From Gallaecimonas sp. GXIMD4217 (lineage in GTDB: Bacteria; Pseudomonadota; Gammaproteobacteria; Enterobacterales; Gallaecimonadaceae), in the NCBI RefSeq assembly GCF_038087665.1, contig NZ_CP149925.1, positions 1,329,455 to 1,393,454 on the forward strand: 64,000 nt of DNA, read 5' to 3'. A model generated the notes under the pieces. That model made no database searches. It was not told the DNA's origin and saw only the letters and a program-made list of their open reading frames with translations. Of the stretch, positions 8,750 through 17,262 are shown piece by piece (positions within the stretch are counted from its first letter, which is position 1; the number at the start of each line of letters is the position of its first letter). A program made the translations under genes and the position numbers.

Positions 8750-10676
8750 ATCGGCGCATATGGCGCCAAGCGCCGCCCACCTTGATGAAGCGGCCGCCGC
8801 CCTGGCCGGTGCCCAGGGTGGCCATGACCTCCTTCATCAGGGCGGTGTTGCCGGTCAGCCGGTAGTCGAAGTCGCAGTTCCAGCCGGGTTCGCCATCGGC
8901 CGGCGCACAGGCGATGTAGTGGAAGCGGGTGAGGTGAAAGGCCAGCTCGCATGCTTTCGACGTGGCACACAGTGACAGGCATTGCATGGCAATGAGGGGG
9001 TTGTCCCTGAACTGCCTGGCCTGGCAGCGCCGGGACAGCGCCTGGTAGCCGGCGTTCATCTCGTCCAGGGTATCGGCGATGGCCAGGCAGACATCCCTGG
9101 CGCCGGGGCTGTCCGGAGGTGGCTCCCGGGGCTCCTTGACGCCGTCACAAATGCGCCTGTTGGAGGCCAGGTATTGCCGTTTGGCCACAAGCGCCTGGCG
9201 GCGCTCCTGGATCAGCTGCCACAGTGGCGCCAGGGCCGGTTCGCTGCGGTCGCCGGGCAGGCCGAGGTAATGGGCCACCAGCTTGTCCAGGCCCTGCAGC
9301 TGTTCGACCCGTTCGAACAGGGCCACAAGTTGGGGCCGTATGGCCGCCAGCAGGGCCAGCCGCTTGTGGGCAAAGGCCTGGCGAGCATCAGCCAGCCGCG
9401 CTGCCTCAAAGCGGCCAAATCTGGCCTGGAAGTCCTGATACCAGGCGTTGGCCTGGGCCAGACCGTCCAGATCGTCCGGCAGTAATGACAGCTCGGCAAG
9501 GGCCTGCTCCAGGGCCTGGCCAAGCAGCAGCGCCTCCTTTTCAGCCAGCCTGGCCCTGTGCTCCTCAAGCTGGGCCTGTGGCAGCTGGGCGACGAGTTCG
9601 GCATTGTCGGCCAGCAGCTGTTCCAGCCCGGGCAGGTCGTCAAGGTGCCGGGCCTTGGCCAGGGCCCGCTCGACCCGGCCTTCGAGCAGGGGCGGGGCCA
9701 GGCGGGCCAGGGCGGCCTGCACGGCATGCGCGAAAGGCGCCCGATCGCTCGGCCAGAGATCGGCCAGCACCTGTTCGGATTGGCCACGCAGCTCGGCCAG
9801 CGCCCGGAAGCCTGCCTCACTGGCCGGCAGGCCGGCCAGCCTGGCGATGCTGTCCTGCTGCCATTGCCGCGCCTGGCGGTCTATCTGCACCCGCAGCGCC
9901 ACCTCGGCGGCATTGAACTCGCCCTGATCCAGGGTGAAGGGCCTGCCGATCAGGTGTTTGTAGCCGGCAAGGTGGGAGCGCAGCTCCGGGTAGCGGCCGC
10001 AGGGGCTGAGGGTCTTTCTGTGAAAGGCCTTGCGCTGCGCCTTGCTCAGGCCGTCGAAGGGCTGGCCGAAGAAGGGCACGAAGCGCACGTCGGCAAAGAG
10101 GCCGGCCGCCTTGGTGTAGAGCCGGTTCAGCGGCGTGTGGCGCAGGTCGAGATCGGGAAACTCCGCCTGCAGCTGGCTGGCCCACTTGGCAATGGCCAGG
10201 CAGCGCTGCTGTTCGTCCCTGGCGTCGGCCAGGGCCACAGGCGCCTGTTGCCAGGCCTGCTCCTGCTGCTGCGCCTCGGCCAGGGCCTGCTCGGTGCGGG
10301 CCTGGTCCAGGCTGACCCTGAAATCGCTGCATTGGCGGGACTGTATGGCGCCGGTGATGACATCGCCCTGGCGGCGGCCCTTGAGGCCGACGGCCATAAA
10401 GCCGATGGGACGCTTGTGCCAGCGGCCCGGCTTGAGGGTCAGGGTGCCGTTATCGACCCTGCCGCTGAGGGCATAGCCGCCGCTGGGCTTGTCGCCTGTT
10501 CCCAGGTAGAAGACGAAGGCGCCGTCCAGCCGGTCACCCTGTTGCTCCAGCACCAGATCCAGTTTTACCGGCCTGTTGTTGCAGCGGTAATAGCCGGTCC
10601 AGATCCCGGTCAGGGACTCGCTGGCCTGGCCGGGCCAGCCCGGCAACAGCAGGGCGGCCAACAGCAGTGCTTTCAT
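8748..10676 (-). CDS. Large exported protein of unknown function
   Basis: A 642-aa protein starting at ATG 10676 with a clear signal peptide (MKALLLAALLLPGWPGQAS). Residues about 20-115 look like a beta-rich domain (LTGIWTGYYRCNN, then alternating Gly and hydrophobics). The long middle part (about 130-540) is Ala/Leu/Gln/Arg-rich and helical, possibly repeated helical hairpins. The C-terminal 100 residues contain several Cys (CQARQF, CLSLCATSKAC, CAPADGEPGWNC) that may form disulfides in the periplasm. The open frame extends upstream of 10676, but that part overlaps the neighbouring gene and lacks a signal. It lies 76 bases downstream of the TSP3-repeat protein gene on the same strand, so the two may be co-transcribed. 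I do not recognise the family. Confidence 0.7.
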   Translation of the reverse strand: MKALLLAALLLPGWPGQASESLTGIWTGYYRCNNRPVKLDLVLEQQGDRLDGAFVFYLGTGDKPSGGYALSGRVDNGTLTLKPGRWHKRPIGFMAVGLKGRRQGDVITGAIQSRQCSDFRVSLDQARTEQALAEAQQQEQAWQQAPVALADARDEQQRCLAIAKWASQLQAEFPDLDLRHTPLNRLYTKAAGLFADVRFVPFFGQPFDGLSKAQRKAFHRKTLSPCGRYPELRSHLAGYKHLIGRPFTLDQGEFNAAEVALRVQIDRQARQWQQDSIARLAGLPASEAGFRALAELRGQSEQVLADLWPSDRAPFAHAVQAALARLAPPLLEGRVERALAKARHLDDLPGLEQLLADNAELVAQLPQAQLEEHRARLAEKEALLLGQALEQALAELSLLPDDLDGLAQANAWYQDFQARFGRFEAARLADARQAFAHKRLALLAAIRPQLVALFERVEQLQGLDKLVAHYLGLPGDRSEPALAPLWQLIQERRQALVAKRQYLASNRRICDGVKEPREPPPDSPGARDVCLAIADTLDEMNAGYQALSRRCQARQFRDNPLIAMQCLSLCATSKACELAFHLTRFHYIACAPADGEPGWNCDFDYRLTGNTALMKEVMATLGTGQGGGRFIKVGGAWRHMRR

Positions 10677-10718
10677 GGCGCATTTCCTGTCGTGGTGAAC
10701 CCAGTCAGGCGATAGAGA

Positions 10719-10746
10719 CCGGCGCCCCACCGCAGCGGGGCGCCGG
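10719..10746. other. GC hairpin between two secreted-protein genes
   Basis: Perfect ten-base arms CCGGCGCCCC and GGGGCGCCGG around an eight-base loop. There is no T-run on either side, so it is not a standard terminator. It could be an mRNA stability element or a partial attenuator between the TSP3-repeat gene and the downstream exported protein. Confidence 0.5.
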
Positions 10747-10752
10747 CGGCCA

Positions 10753-13104
10753 TCATGGGATGGCCGGATCGCTGTCATCGGCGTCGCAGGCGGCGCCGAC
10801 GCCGTCCATGTCGGCATCCAACTGGTCGTCATTGGCGACCATGGGGCAGTTGTCTTCGCCGTTGTCGATACCGTCGCCGTCCATGTCGTCGTCGCAGGCG
10901 TCGCCCAGACCGTCCTGATCCAGATCGGCCTGATCCCCATTGGCGGTCAGCGGGCAATTGTCGTCGCCGTCGCCGACGCCGTCATCGTCGCTGTCCCAGT
11001 CGCAGGGATCCGTCCTTGGCTCGTTGCGGCAGGCCTCGTCCACGTCCTTGAGGCCGTCCTGGTCATGGTCGGCCATGTCGCTCAGATCCAGCTCGGGATC
11101 CTCAAGGTCGACCCTGACCGCGGCCAGGCAGAGGGCGTTGGACTCCAGCAGCGGGCTGTCGAGCAGGGGCATGCCCTCTGCGTCCAGCTCATAGGCCCTG
11201 GCGCCCTTGTTGAGGTAGAGGGGACCGCAGGAAGTGGGGGCGTAGACGGTACCTTCCTTGTGGCCCCGGCCTGGGCTGGGCCGCATCTGCACGCCGACCT
11301 GCAGTGCCGCCACCGTGCTGGCCGGCAGCCAGCCTAGGGCGGTGGAGCTCTGGCAGCTCTTGCCGATCTTGCCGCCGCGGGCCAGCTCGGTAAGGCCGCT
11401 GGCGTCGCTGAAGCTGGCCGCCTCGCCACAGCCGAGGGGCAGGGCGCTTTGGTCGCCGTTGATGGACATCACCAGGGACTCGGCGGGCACGTGGTCGCTG
11501 ATCCAGACCGCCGGGCCCTCAGGGAGGTTGAGGGCAATCTGCCAGACATAGGCGCTGGTTTCGGTGTGCTTGACCGGGATCACCAGATCTATCTGGCCGT
11601 CGCCGTCGCGGTCCGGGCCCTCGACCAGGGTCTTGGCCAGATCCGGCTGTTCGGGGGGGACTTCACAGCTTTCCAGCCGGACCCTTTTGTTGAGGGTCAT
11701 GTCCAGCTGTACCGGCTCGCCGCCGGCGGAGCTGACCTGCCAGCTGCCGATGCCGGAGATGAGGGTGGCTTCGGCCAGCATGCTCCAGCCCCCGTCCAGG
11801 GCGCCGATCACGCCGCCGTCGGTACAGCAGGCCGCCCAGCTATGGTTGCCGAGAAAGCCGGTGCCGCTGCCGCTCATCTCGGCGCCGTCGTCACCCTGCA
11901 GCACGGCGGCGGTGTCGCCGCTGAGGGTGAACTCGGTACGGAAACGGCCGCCGCTGCCGTCATTGGGGGCGTCGTGGACCTGGAACAGGGCCAGGCCGTC
12001 GCTGGCCTGGACCAGGAACAGCTGCGAAACGTCGCTCAATGCCGGCGGCGCCGTACCGCTGTAGCTGGCCGTGGCCGGATTGCCGTAGCTGTAGACCTCG
12101 GCCGCGGTTTGGGCGCCGTGGTCGAAGGCATCCACCTTGCCGAGCAGCTGGAAATCACCCTGGCCGGCGTTTTCTTCCTGGTAGACGCAGTAATCGCCCC
12201 GCTCTCCCGGCGGTGGCGGTGCCGTGCCGGGCTCGAGATCCACCAACGCCAGCACCAGGCCAAGGCAGTCGCTGAGCGGTGCCTGGCCGTCCAGGGCAAG
12301 GGTGACAATGCCCGCTATGCCGCCAAAGGCGGTGGTGACGTCGAAGTCATGGATATCGAACAGGTCGCCGTTACTGGCGCGGCTGCTGCCGGCCGAGGGC
12401 AGGGAGTTGCCGTCCCAGAGGCTGGTGGTGTCGTTGATGGTCATGTTGCCGTTGGCGGTGGCCAGGGTCAGGCTGTTGTCTGAAAAACTCTGGCCATCGG
12501 CCATATGGAACTGTACCGATACGGGCCCACCACCGTAGTCGATGGGGCCCAGGCTGGCGTGCCAGCCTTCGTCTTCACCCGGGAAGCCTTCGGGAAAATT
12601 GGAATCGTTGCCCTCGAAGAAGGCCAGATCGCGGTTGTTGCCGTCATCGCCGTCATCGAAGGTCACCACCAGGGAGGCGCCGTTGGCGCTGTGGCCCGCC
12701 CCGGCGGCGAGGCCGGTGATGCTGTAGATACCGTCGCCCGTGACAAAATCGGTGACGTCGGCCCGGTAGGCCACGGAGTTGCCCGGCCCCCAGCAGTTGG
12801 TGGTGGCCGTGCCTATGGCGATGCCGGTGACCGCATTGCCATTGATGAAGACATCGGCGTTGTCGTAGTTGCCGTCACCGCCGCTGTCGATGCCGTGCCA
12901 GAACAGCATGGCCTTGAGCACGGTGCCCGAGCCGATGCCGGCCAGGGTGATATCCCCCGAGCCGGCGCCAACGCCGGAGATGCCAGCCGATACCCAGTCG
13001 ATGCTGGCTTCGGTACGGGTATGTGCAATGGGGTCAGCGTGGCTGGTACCGCCGAAGGCGAGCACCAGCATGGACGTTAGGGCCCCGGTCAATAACCGGT
13101 TCAT
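10753..13104 (-). CDS. Secreted protein with C-terminal thrombospondin type 3 repeats
   Basis: A 783-aa exported protein. The signal peptide is MNRLLTGALTSMLVLAFGGTSHA. Residues about 24-290 form a Gly/Asp/Asn-rich beta domain like the DUF3344-type surface domains seen beside choice-of-anchor proteins. A proline linker (about 295) leads to further beta-rich domains. Residues about 671-783 hold at least four Asp-rich repeats of the thrombospondin type 3 kind (DQDGLGDACDDD and relatives), expected to bind many calcium ions. No sorting or anchoring tail follows the repeats. A good AGGAG site precedes ATG 13104, and a long structured leader lies upstream. A role in adhesion or matrix is inference. 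Confidence 0.75.
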   Translation of the reverse strand: MNRLLTGALTSMLVLAFGGTSHADPIAHTRTEASIDWVSAGISGVGAGSGDITLAGIGSGTVLKAMLFWHGIDSGGDGNYDNADVFINGNAVTGIAIGTATTNCWGPGNSVAYRADVTDFVTGDGIYSITGLAAGAGHSANGASLVVTFDDGDDGNNRDLAFFEGNDSNFPEGFPGEDEGWHASLGPIDYGGGPVSVQFHMADGQSFSDNSLTLATANGNMTINDTTSLWDGNSLPSAGSSRASNGDLFDIHDFDVTTAFGGIAGIVTLALDGQAPLSDCLGLVLALVDLEPGTAPPPPGERGDYCVYQEENAGQGDFQLLGKVDAFDHGAQTAAEVYSYGNPATASYSGTAPPALSDVSQLFLVQASDGLALFQVHDAPNDGSGGRFRTEFTLSGDTAAVLQGDDGAEMSGSGTGFLGNHSWAACCTDGGVIGALDGGWSMLAEATLISGIGSWQVSSAGGEPVQLDMTLNKRVRLESCEVPPEQPDLAKTLVEGPDRDGDGQIDLVIPVKHTETSAYVWQIALNLPEGPAVWISDHVPAESLVMSINGDQSALPLGCGEAASFSDASGLTELARGGKIGKSCQSSTALGWLPASTVAALQVGVQMRPSPGRGHKEGTVYAPTSCGPLYLNKGARAYELDAEGMPLLDSPLLESNALCLAAVRVDLEDPELDLSDMADHDQDGLKDVDEACRNEPRTDPCDWDSDDDGVGDGDDNCPLTANGDQADLDQDGLGDACDDDMDGDGIDNGEDNCPMVANDDQLDADMDGVGAACDADDSDPAIP

Positions 13105-13426
13105 AACGTGCTCCTCAGGGCCTCCCCCTCTGCATCCTGGCCCGCTGGTTTAGGTCCAAGGCCGCCGGTAACGAAACAAGGCAGCCCCCCGGAAGCTCGG
13201 GCTTCCGCCAGGCGGCTGCGATTTGCCCGGCATTTTTCAATGCCACGGCAAGATCGGGCAATTTTCGTTCCTTTTTTCAACACATTGAAAAACAAGCCTT
13301 TTTGGTTTTAATGCCCGGCCGGGACTGTTAAGCCAGGCTTACGCTTTATTGGGCGCCTGCTGCTAACCAGTGGAAAAACATGATGTTGGATGGGGTGCCA
13401 GGTTGTTTCATCCATGGAACAGGCAT
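13105..13426 (-). promoter_or_regulatory. Long structured 5' leader of the TSP3-repeat gene (riboswitch candidate)
   Basis: No gene lies in this 320-base gap. Reading toward the TSP3-repeat start, the RNA could form a GGCATT-GAAA-AATGCC hairpin (13228-13243) enclosed by TTGCCC/GGGCAA. A second stem GCAGCC/GGCTGC encloses GGAAGC-CCGA-GCTTCC, and further GGCC/AGGCC pairings approach the ribosome site. The layout, with a GAAA tetraloop, resembles a structured leader such as a class I c-di-GMP riboswitch. However, the conserved GACGCAAAGCC core of that class is not visible, so I do not assign a class. Confidence 0.35.
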
Positions 13427-13454
13427 AAAAAAGGGCGCCCGAAGGCGCCCTTTT
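13427..13454. terminator. Bidirectional terminator downstream of the M3 peptidase gene
   Basis: Stem GGGCGCC/GGCGCCC with loop CGAA, flanked by six A residues on one side and TTTT on the other. It would end minus-strand transcripts from the peptidase gene (stop at 13472). Confidence 0.85.
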
Positions 13455-13471
13455 GTTATCGACAGGCTGGC

Positions 13472-15643
13472 TTATTCCACCAGGCCGCGACGCTTGAGCA
13501 GGGCGTCAACGCTGGGCTTTTCGCCCTTGAAGTTGATGTACTGCTCCATCTGGTCCAGGGTGTCGCCCCTGGACAGGATCTCCTTGCGGAACTTGTCGCC
13601 GTTTTCACGGGTCAGGCCGCCGTTGGACTTCATGTGGGCGAAGGCGTCGGCCGCCAGGACCTCGGTCCAGATATAGGCGTAGTAACCGGCGGAGTAGCCG
13701 CCCGCGAAGGTGTGGCTGAAGTAGTTGGACTTGTAGCGCGGCGGGATCAGGCCGTGCTTGAGACCATGCTTCTCCAGGGCCTTGTCTTCGAAGGCCTGCA
13801 CGTCTTCAACCTTGGCGTCGGCGCCGATCATGTGCCATTCCATGTCCAGCAGGGCGGAGCCCAGGTACTCCAGGCTGTCGAAGCCCTGGTTGAACTGGCG
13901 GGACTTGAGCAGCTTGTCCAGCAGCTCGGCCGGGATCGGCTCGCCGGTCTCATAGTGCTTGGCGTAGTTGGCGATGACCTTGGGGTTGATGGACCAGTCT
14001 TCCTCGAACTGGGACGGGAATTCCACGAAGTCGCGGGGCACGGCGGTACCGGCCAGGCTCGGGTATTTCACGTCGGAGAACAGGCCGTGCACGGCGTGGC
14101 CCATTTCGTGGAACATGGTGTTGGCGTTGTCGAAGCTCACCAGGGCCGGCTGGCCTTCGGCGGGCTTGGGAATGTTCATCACGTTGACGATGACCGGCTT
14201 CTGGCCCAGCAGGTGGCTCTGGCCGACCATGGCGTTCATCCAGGCGCCGCCACGCTTGCCGTCGCGGGCGAAGTAGTCGCCGTAGAAGAAGCCGATGCTT
14301 TCGCCCTTGTCGTCAAACACCTCGAAGGTGCGCACGTCCGGGTGGTAGACGGGCAGGTCGTGGCGCTCCTTGAAGGAGATGCCGAACAGCTGGTTCATGG
14401 CGAAGAAGACGCCGTTTTCCAGGACGTTGTTCAGCTCGAAGTAGGGGCGGATCTGCTGCTCGTCCAGGTCGAACTTCTTGGCGCGAACCTGCTCGGCGTA
14501 GTAGATCCAGTCCCAGGGCTTGAGCTCGAAGTCGCCGCCCTGGGCCTTGATCAGGGCCTGGATGTCGGCCGCCTCGGCATTGGCCTTCTCGACCACCTTG
14601 GGCGCCAGGTCGTCCAGCATGGACAGCACGGCGCCCGGGGTCTTGGCCATGTTTTCTTCCAGCACGTAGTCGGCCCAGCTGTCGTAGCCCATCAGCTTGG
14701 CCTTCTGGGCGCGCAGGGTGGTGATTTCCTTGATCACCGGGCCGTTCAGCTCGGCACCGCGGTTGGCGGAGGCGGTCCACACCTGCTCGCGCAGCTCGCG
14801 GCTTTGCAGGCTGGCCAGGATCGGCTGGCGGGTGGTGTTGACCAGGGTGATCAGGTACTTGCCCTTGTGGCCGGCCGCTTCGGCGGCGGCGGACAGGGCG
14901 GAGATGTCGGACTCGGACAGGCCGGCCAGCTGGGTCTTGTCTTCCACCAGTACGGCGGCGTCCTTGGTGGCCTTGAGCACATTCTGGCTGAAATCGTTGG
15001 TCAGCTTGGCCAGCTTGCCGTTGATGTCACGGATCTGGTCCTTCTGGGCCTCGGTCAGCTTGGCGCCGGAACGGACGAAGCCCTTGTAGTAGTTTTCCAC
15101 CAGGCGCTTCTGCTCGCCTTCGAACTGGTCAAGCTTGGCGTACAGGGCCTCGATGCGCTCGAACAGCTTGCCATTGAGGTTGATGGCGTCCTGGTGGGCG
15201 GACAGCTTGGGCGCCACGTCGGACTGGACGGCGCGGATGGCCTCGTCGGAGATGGTGCCGGTGAGGTTGAAGAAGGTGTTCACGGCGCGGTTGAGCAGCT
15301 CACCGCTGGTTTCCATGGCCTCGATGGTGTTCTCGAAGGTCGGGGCCTCGGCGTTGTTGGCGATGGCCTCGATCTCGGCCAGGTGCTCCTTCATGCCCTG
15401 CTCGAAGGCGGGGGCGAAGTGCTCGGTCTTGATCTTGTCGAACTGGGGCGCCTGGTACTGCAGGGGGCTCTTCACGAACAGCGGGTTGCTCATTTGTGTC
15501 TCGGCGGCCACGGGGGCCTCGCTCTTCACCGCCTGCTCGGGGGCGGCGGCAACGGTTTCTGCCTTCTTGTCGGTGGCTTGCTCGGAGCAGGCGCCCAGCA
15601 CCAGGGCCGCGCCAATGGCGGAAGCGATCAGGGTCTTTTTCAT
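13472..15643 (-). CDS. M3-family zinc metallopeptidase lipoprotein (Dcp/oligopeptidase A-like)
   Basis: A 723-aa protein starting at ATG 15643. It has a lipoprotein signal (MKKTLIASAIGAALVLGAC, Cys19) and an Ala/Glu-rich linker before the catalytic part, so it should be membrane-anchored in the periplasm, unlike cytosolic Dcp or PrlC. The active site HEMGH (about residues 510-514) matches HExxH, and the downstream PRDFVEFPSQ supplies the third zinc ligand Glu. The later segment YKSNYFSHTFAGGYSAGYYAY is typical of the peptidyl-dipeptidase Dcp branch, which removes C-terminal dipeptides. The open frame runs 100 residues further upstream, but that part lacks the signal. It is a single gene with its own terminator. 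Confidence 0.9.
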   Translation of the reverse strand: MKKTLIASAIGAALVLGACSEQATDKKAETVAAAPEQAVKSEAPVAAETQMSNPLFVKSPLQYQAPQFDKIKTEHFAPAFEQGMKEHLAEIEAIANNAEAPTFENTIEAMETSGELLNRAVNTFFNLTGTISDEAIRAVQSDVAPKLSAHQDAINLNGKLFERIEALYAKLDQFEGEQKRLVENYYKGFVRSGAKLTEAQKDQIRDINGKLAKLTNDFSQNVLKATKDAAVLVEDKTQLAGLSESDISALSAAAEAAGHKGKYLITLVNTTRQPILASLQSRELREQVWTASANRGAELNGPVIKEITTLRAQKAKLMGYDSWADYVLEENMAKTPGAVLSMLDDLAPKVVEKANAEAADIQALIKAQGGDFELKPWDWIYYAEQVRAKKFDLDEQQIRPYFELNNVLENGVFFAMNQLFGISFKERHDLPVYHPDVRTFEVFDDKGESIGFFYGDYFARDGKRGGAWMNAMVGQSHLLGQKPVIVNVMNIPKPAEGQPALVSFDNANTMFHEMGHAVHGLFSDVKYPSLAGTAVPRDFVEFPSQFEEDWSINPKVIANYAKHYETGEPIPAELLDKLLKSRQFNQGFDSLEYLGSALLDMEWHMIGADAKVEDVQAFEDKALEKHGLKHGLIPPRYKSNYFSHTFAGGYSAGYYAYIWTEVLAADAFAHMKSNGGLTRENGDKFRKEILSRGDTLDQMEQYINFKGEKPSVDALLKRRGLVE

Positions 15644-15860
15644 GGAACTCTTCTCTTCGTCCTTCAAATGAACGCCCGCCATCTTATTGATTGAAAATGC
15701 ATCGGCAGGCGTAAAGTCGACCCACACCATACCAAGCCGGGCCCCGGCAAACAACGCCGCAGGCCCCGCGCCAGCGGCGTTTGGGCTGAATGTCTGGCCT
15801 GCAACTGGGCTGGCGTTGTGGTAACGTGCTGGGCAATGACACGCTATCCCAACTTCTCTC

Positions 15861-17180
15861 ATGCTGGTATTCAACTGCACCAAGGCCGCAACCGAGTTCC
15901 TCACCAAGACAGTCAAGGGCATCAAGCAATGTCCGGTGGACAAAGCCGAACGTAAGGAATTCGATCATGACGACGCCTGGCTCACCAACAGGAAAGGTGA
16001 AAAGCCGGCGTGCTTCGAGCATTGGATCCTGCATGTGGTCACCATCCACAGGCGCAAGTGCCTTATCGCCATGTCACGAAAGCAGCGTTACGCCATGGTA
16101 TTTACCGGCCTGAAAAAAGGCGATTGGCAGGCCTTTATCAGCGCCTTCTATGAGCGTTTTATCAATGAGCTTATTGACCTGGCCGTGGAATTCGAACTGG
16201 TGCAGGAGGACGAATCCGGGACACAGGGGCTCTTGCCGCGGTTGATGGAAGTCCATGGTGATTTCCGTTTCTTTGAACGCAGCGACCACAGTGTCAACGC
16301 TCACATCAAGGAGGTGGTTTGGCGCTTTGAGGACCATGTGTATGAGGGAAACTACTGGCCGGAGGAGCCATTTGAATTGGCCGATTTCGACGCCTATGTC
16401 AACCGCACCCTGCGTGGCCATAAGGACAAGGCCGGCCATCTGTATCCTGACCGTGACTTCCTGTGTCATTACGCTCCTCTGCTGGGTGCCGAGCCGGAGC
16501 AGGTGGCGGCCTTGCTGCAAGACGAGCGAGGTTACCTGAAGCGCATGCTGTCATCTGCCACAGGGGGCCCGGAGGCCTCCTTGGAGCAGGACATGTTCAT
16601 CAGATCCCTGCTTAACCAGGATTCCCCGACAACCGAAGAGCTGGTTTTTATCGACCAGGTGCTGGCGCTCAGCATCAGCGAGCAGGCCGTTCGCAATGCC
16701 TCCGAACTGCACGGCTTTTTGACCGCCATTGTCAGCGCTCCCAAGCCCATCATGCCGAACATGTGGCTTGCCGCCATTTGGGGACAGCCGGACTGCGAAC
16801 CCGACTGGCACGACAGGGGACAGCAGGAGTGCTTCCTCAACCTGGTCATGAGGATGATGAGCTGCATCGCCATCGAGCTGACGGAAAGGCCACAAGACTT
16901 TGCCTTGCTGCCGCTGTTGGAAGACGTCAATGGCGAGGAACTCGAAAGCGCCAAACACTGGTGTTACGGCTACCTCTGGGGCGCCCAGCTGGGGCACTGG
17001 CCGCAAATGCCCGAGCCTGGCCTGGCCCAGTTCAAGCTTATCGAGGGGTATCACGAAGTGGAGTCGAAGCCGACCAGTCAGAACATGGCCGGGCGGCACC
17101 AAGGCATCGAGCGCCTGAATGTGGCCGCCCGTGCCCTCCATGCCTTCTGGTTGCAGCAACGCCAGGTGGCCAAGGTGTAA
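15861..17180 (+). CDS. DUF6933 domain fused to a UPF0149 (YecA/YgfB-like) domain
   Basis: A 439-aa cytosolic protein with two parts. Residues 1 to about 165 fit the DUF6933 pattern (start MLVFNCTKAATEFL, then WILHVVTIHRRKCLIAMSRKQRYA). Residues about 235-430 fit the UPF0149 family: ASELHGFLTAIVSAP (HGFLTA is the signature) and later WCYGYLWG. Neither family has a known reaction. No zinc-binding SEC-C tail is visible at the C-terminus. It is the last complete host-like gene before the defence island; the stop is 82 bases from the first insertion sequence. Base usage is slightly less GC-rich than its neighbours. Domain calls are from memory of the families. Confidence 0.65.
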   Translation: MLVFNCTKAATEFLTKTVKGIKQCPVDKAERKEFDHDDAWLTNRKGEKPACFEHWILHVVTIHRRKCLIAMSRKQRYAMVFTGLKKGDWQAFISAFYERFINELIDLAVEFELVQEDESGTQGLLPRLMEVHGDFRFFERSDHSVNAHIKEVVWRFEDHVYEGNYWPEEPFELADFDAYVNRTLRGHKDKAGHLYPDRDFLCHYAPLLGAEPEQVAALLQDERGYLKRMLSSATGGPEASLEQDMFIRSLLNQDSPTTEELVFIDQVLALSISEQAVRNASELHGFLTAIVSAPKPIMPNMWLAAIWGQPDCEPDWHDRGQQECFLNLVMRMMSCIAIELTERPQDFALLPLLEDVNGEELESAKHWCYGYLWGAQLGHWPQMPEPGLAQFKLIEGYHEVESKPTSQNMAGRHQGIERLNVAARALHAFWLQQRQVAKV

Positions 17181-17262
17181 GTGGCCGCTATAAGCGCGGT
17201 GCTGTCGTGGCCGGCCCCTAGCCAACCAGAAGGCTCTACCCTGGCATCATTCATCCCAAACC

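Noticed and set aside
13228..13246. Sigma-54 promoter TGGCAT...TGC upstream of the TSP3 gene
   Set aside because: Spacing between GG and GC is 11 rather than 10 bases, and the same bases form a hairpin.
13105..13300. Firm call of a class I c-di-GMP riboswitch
   Set aside because: A GAAA-capped stem is present but the GACGCAAAGCC-type core is missing, so only a generic structured leader is reported.
13370..15694. Plus-strand 774-codon open frame opposite the M3 peptidase
   Set aside because: Shadow frame; Gly/Val/Leu/His-rich with no signal or motif, whereas the other strand has HEMGH and a lipobox.
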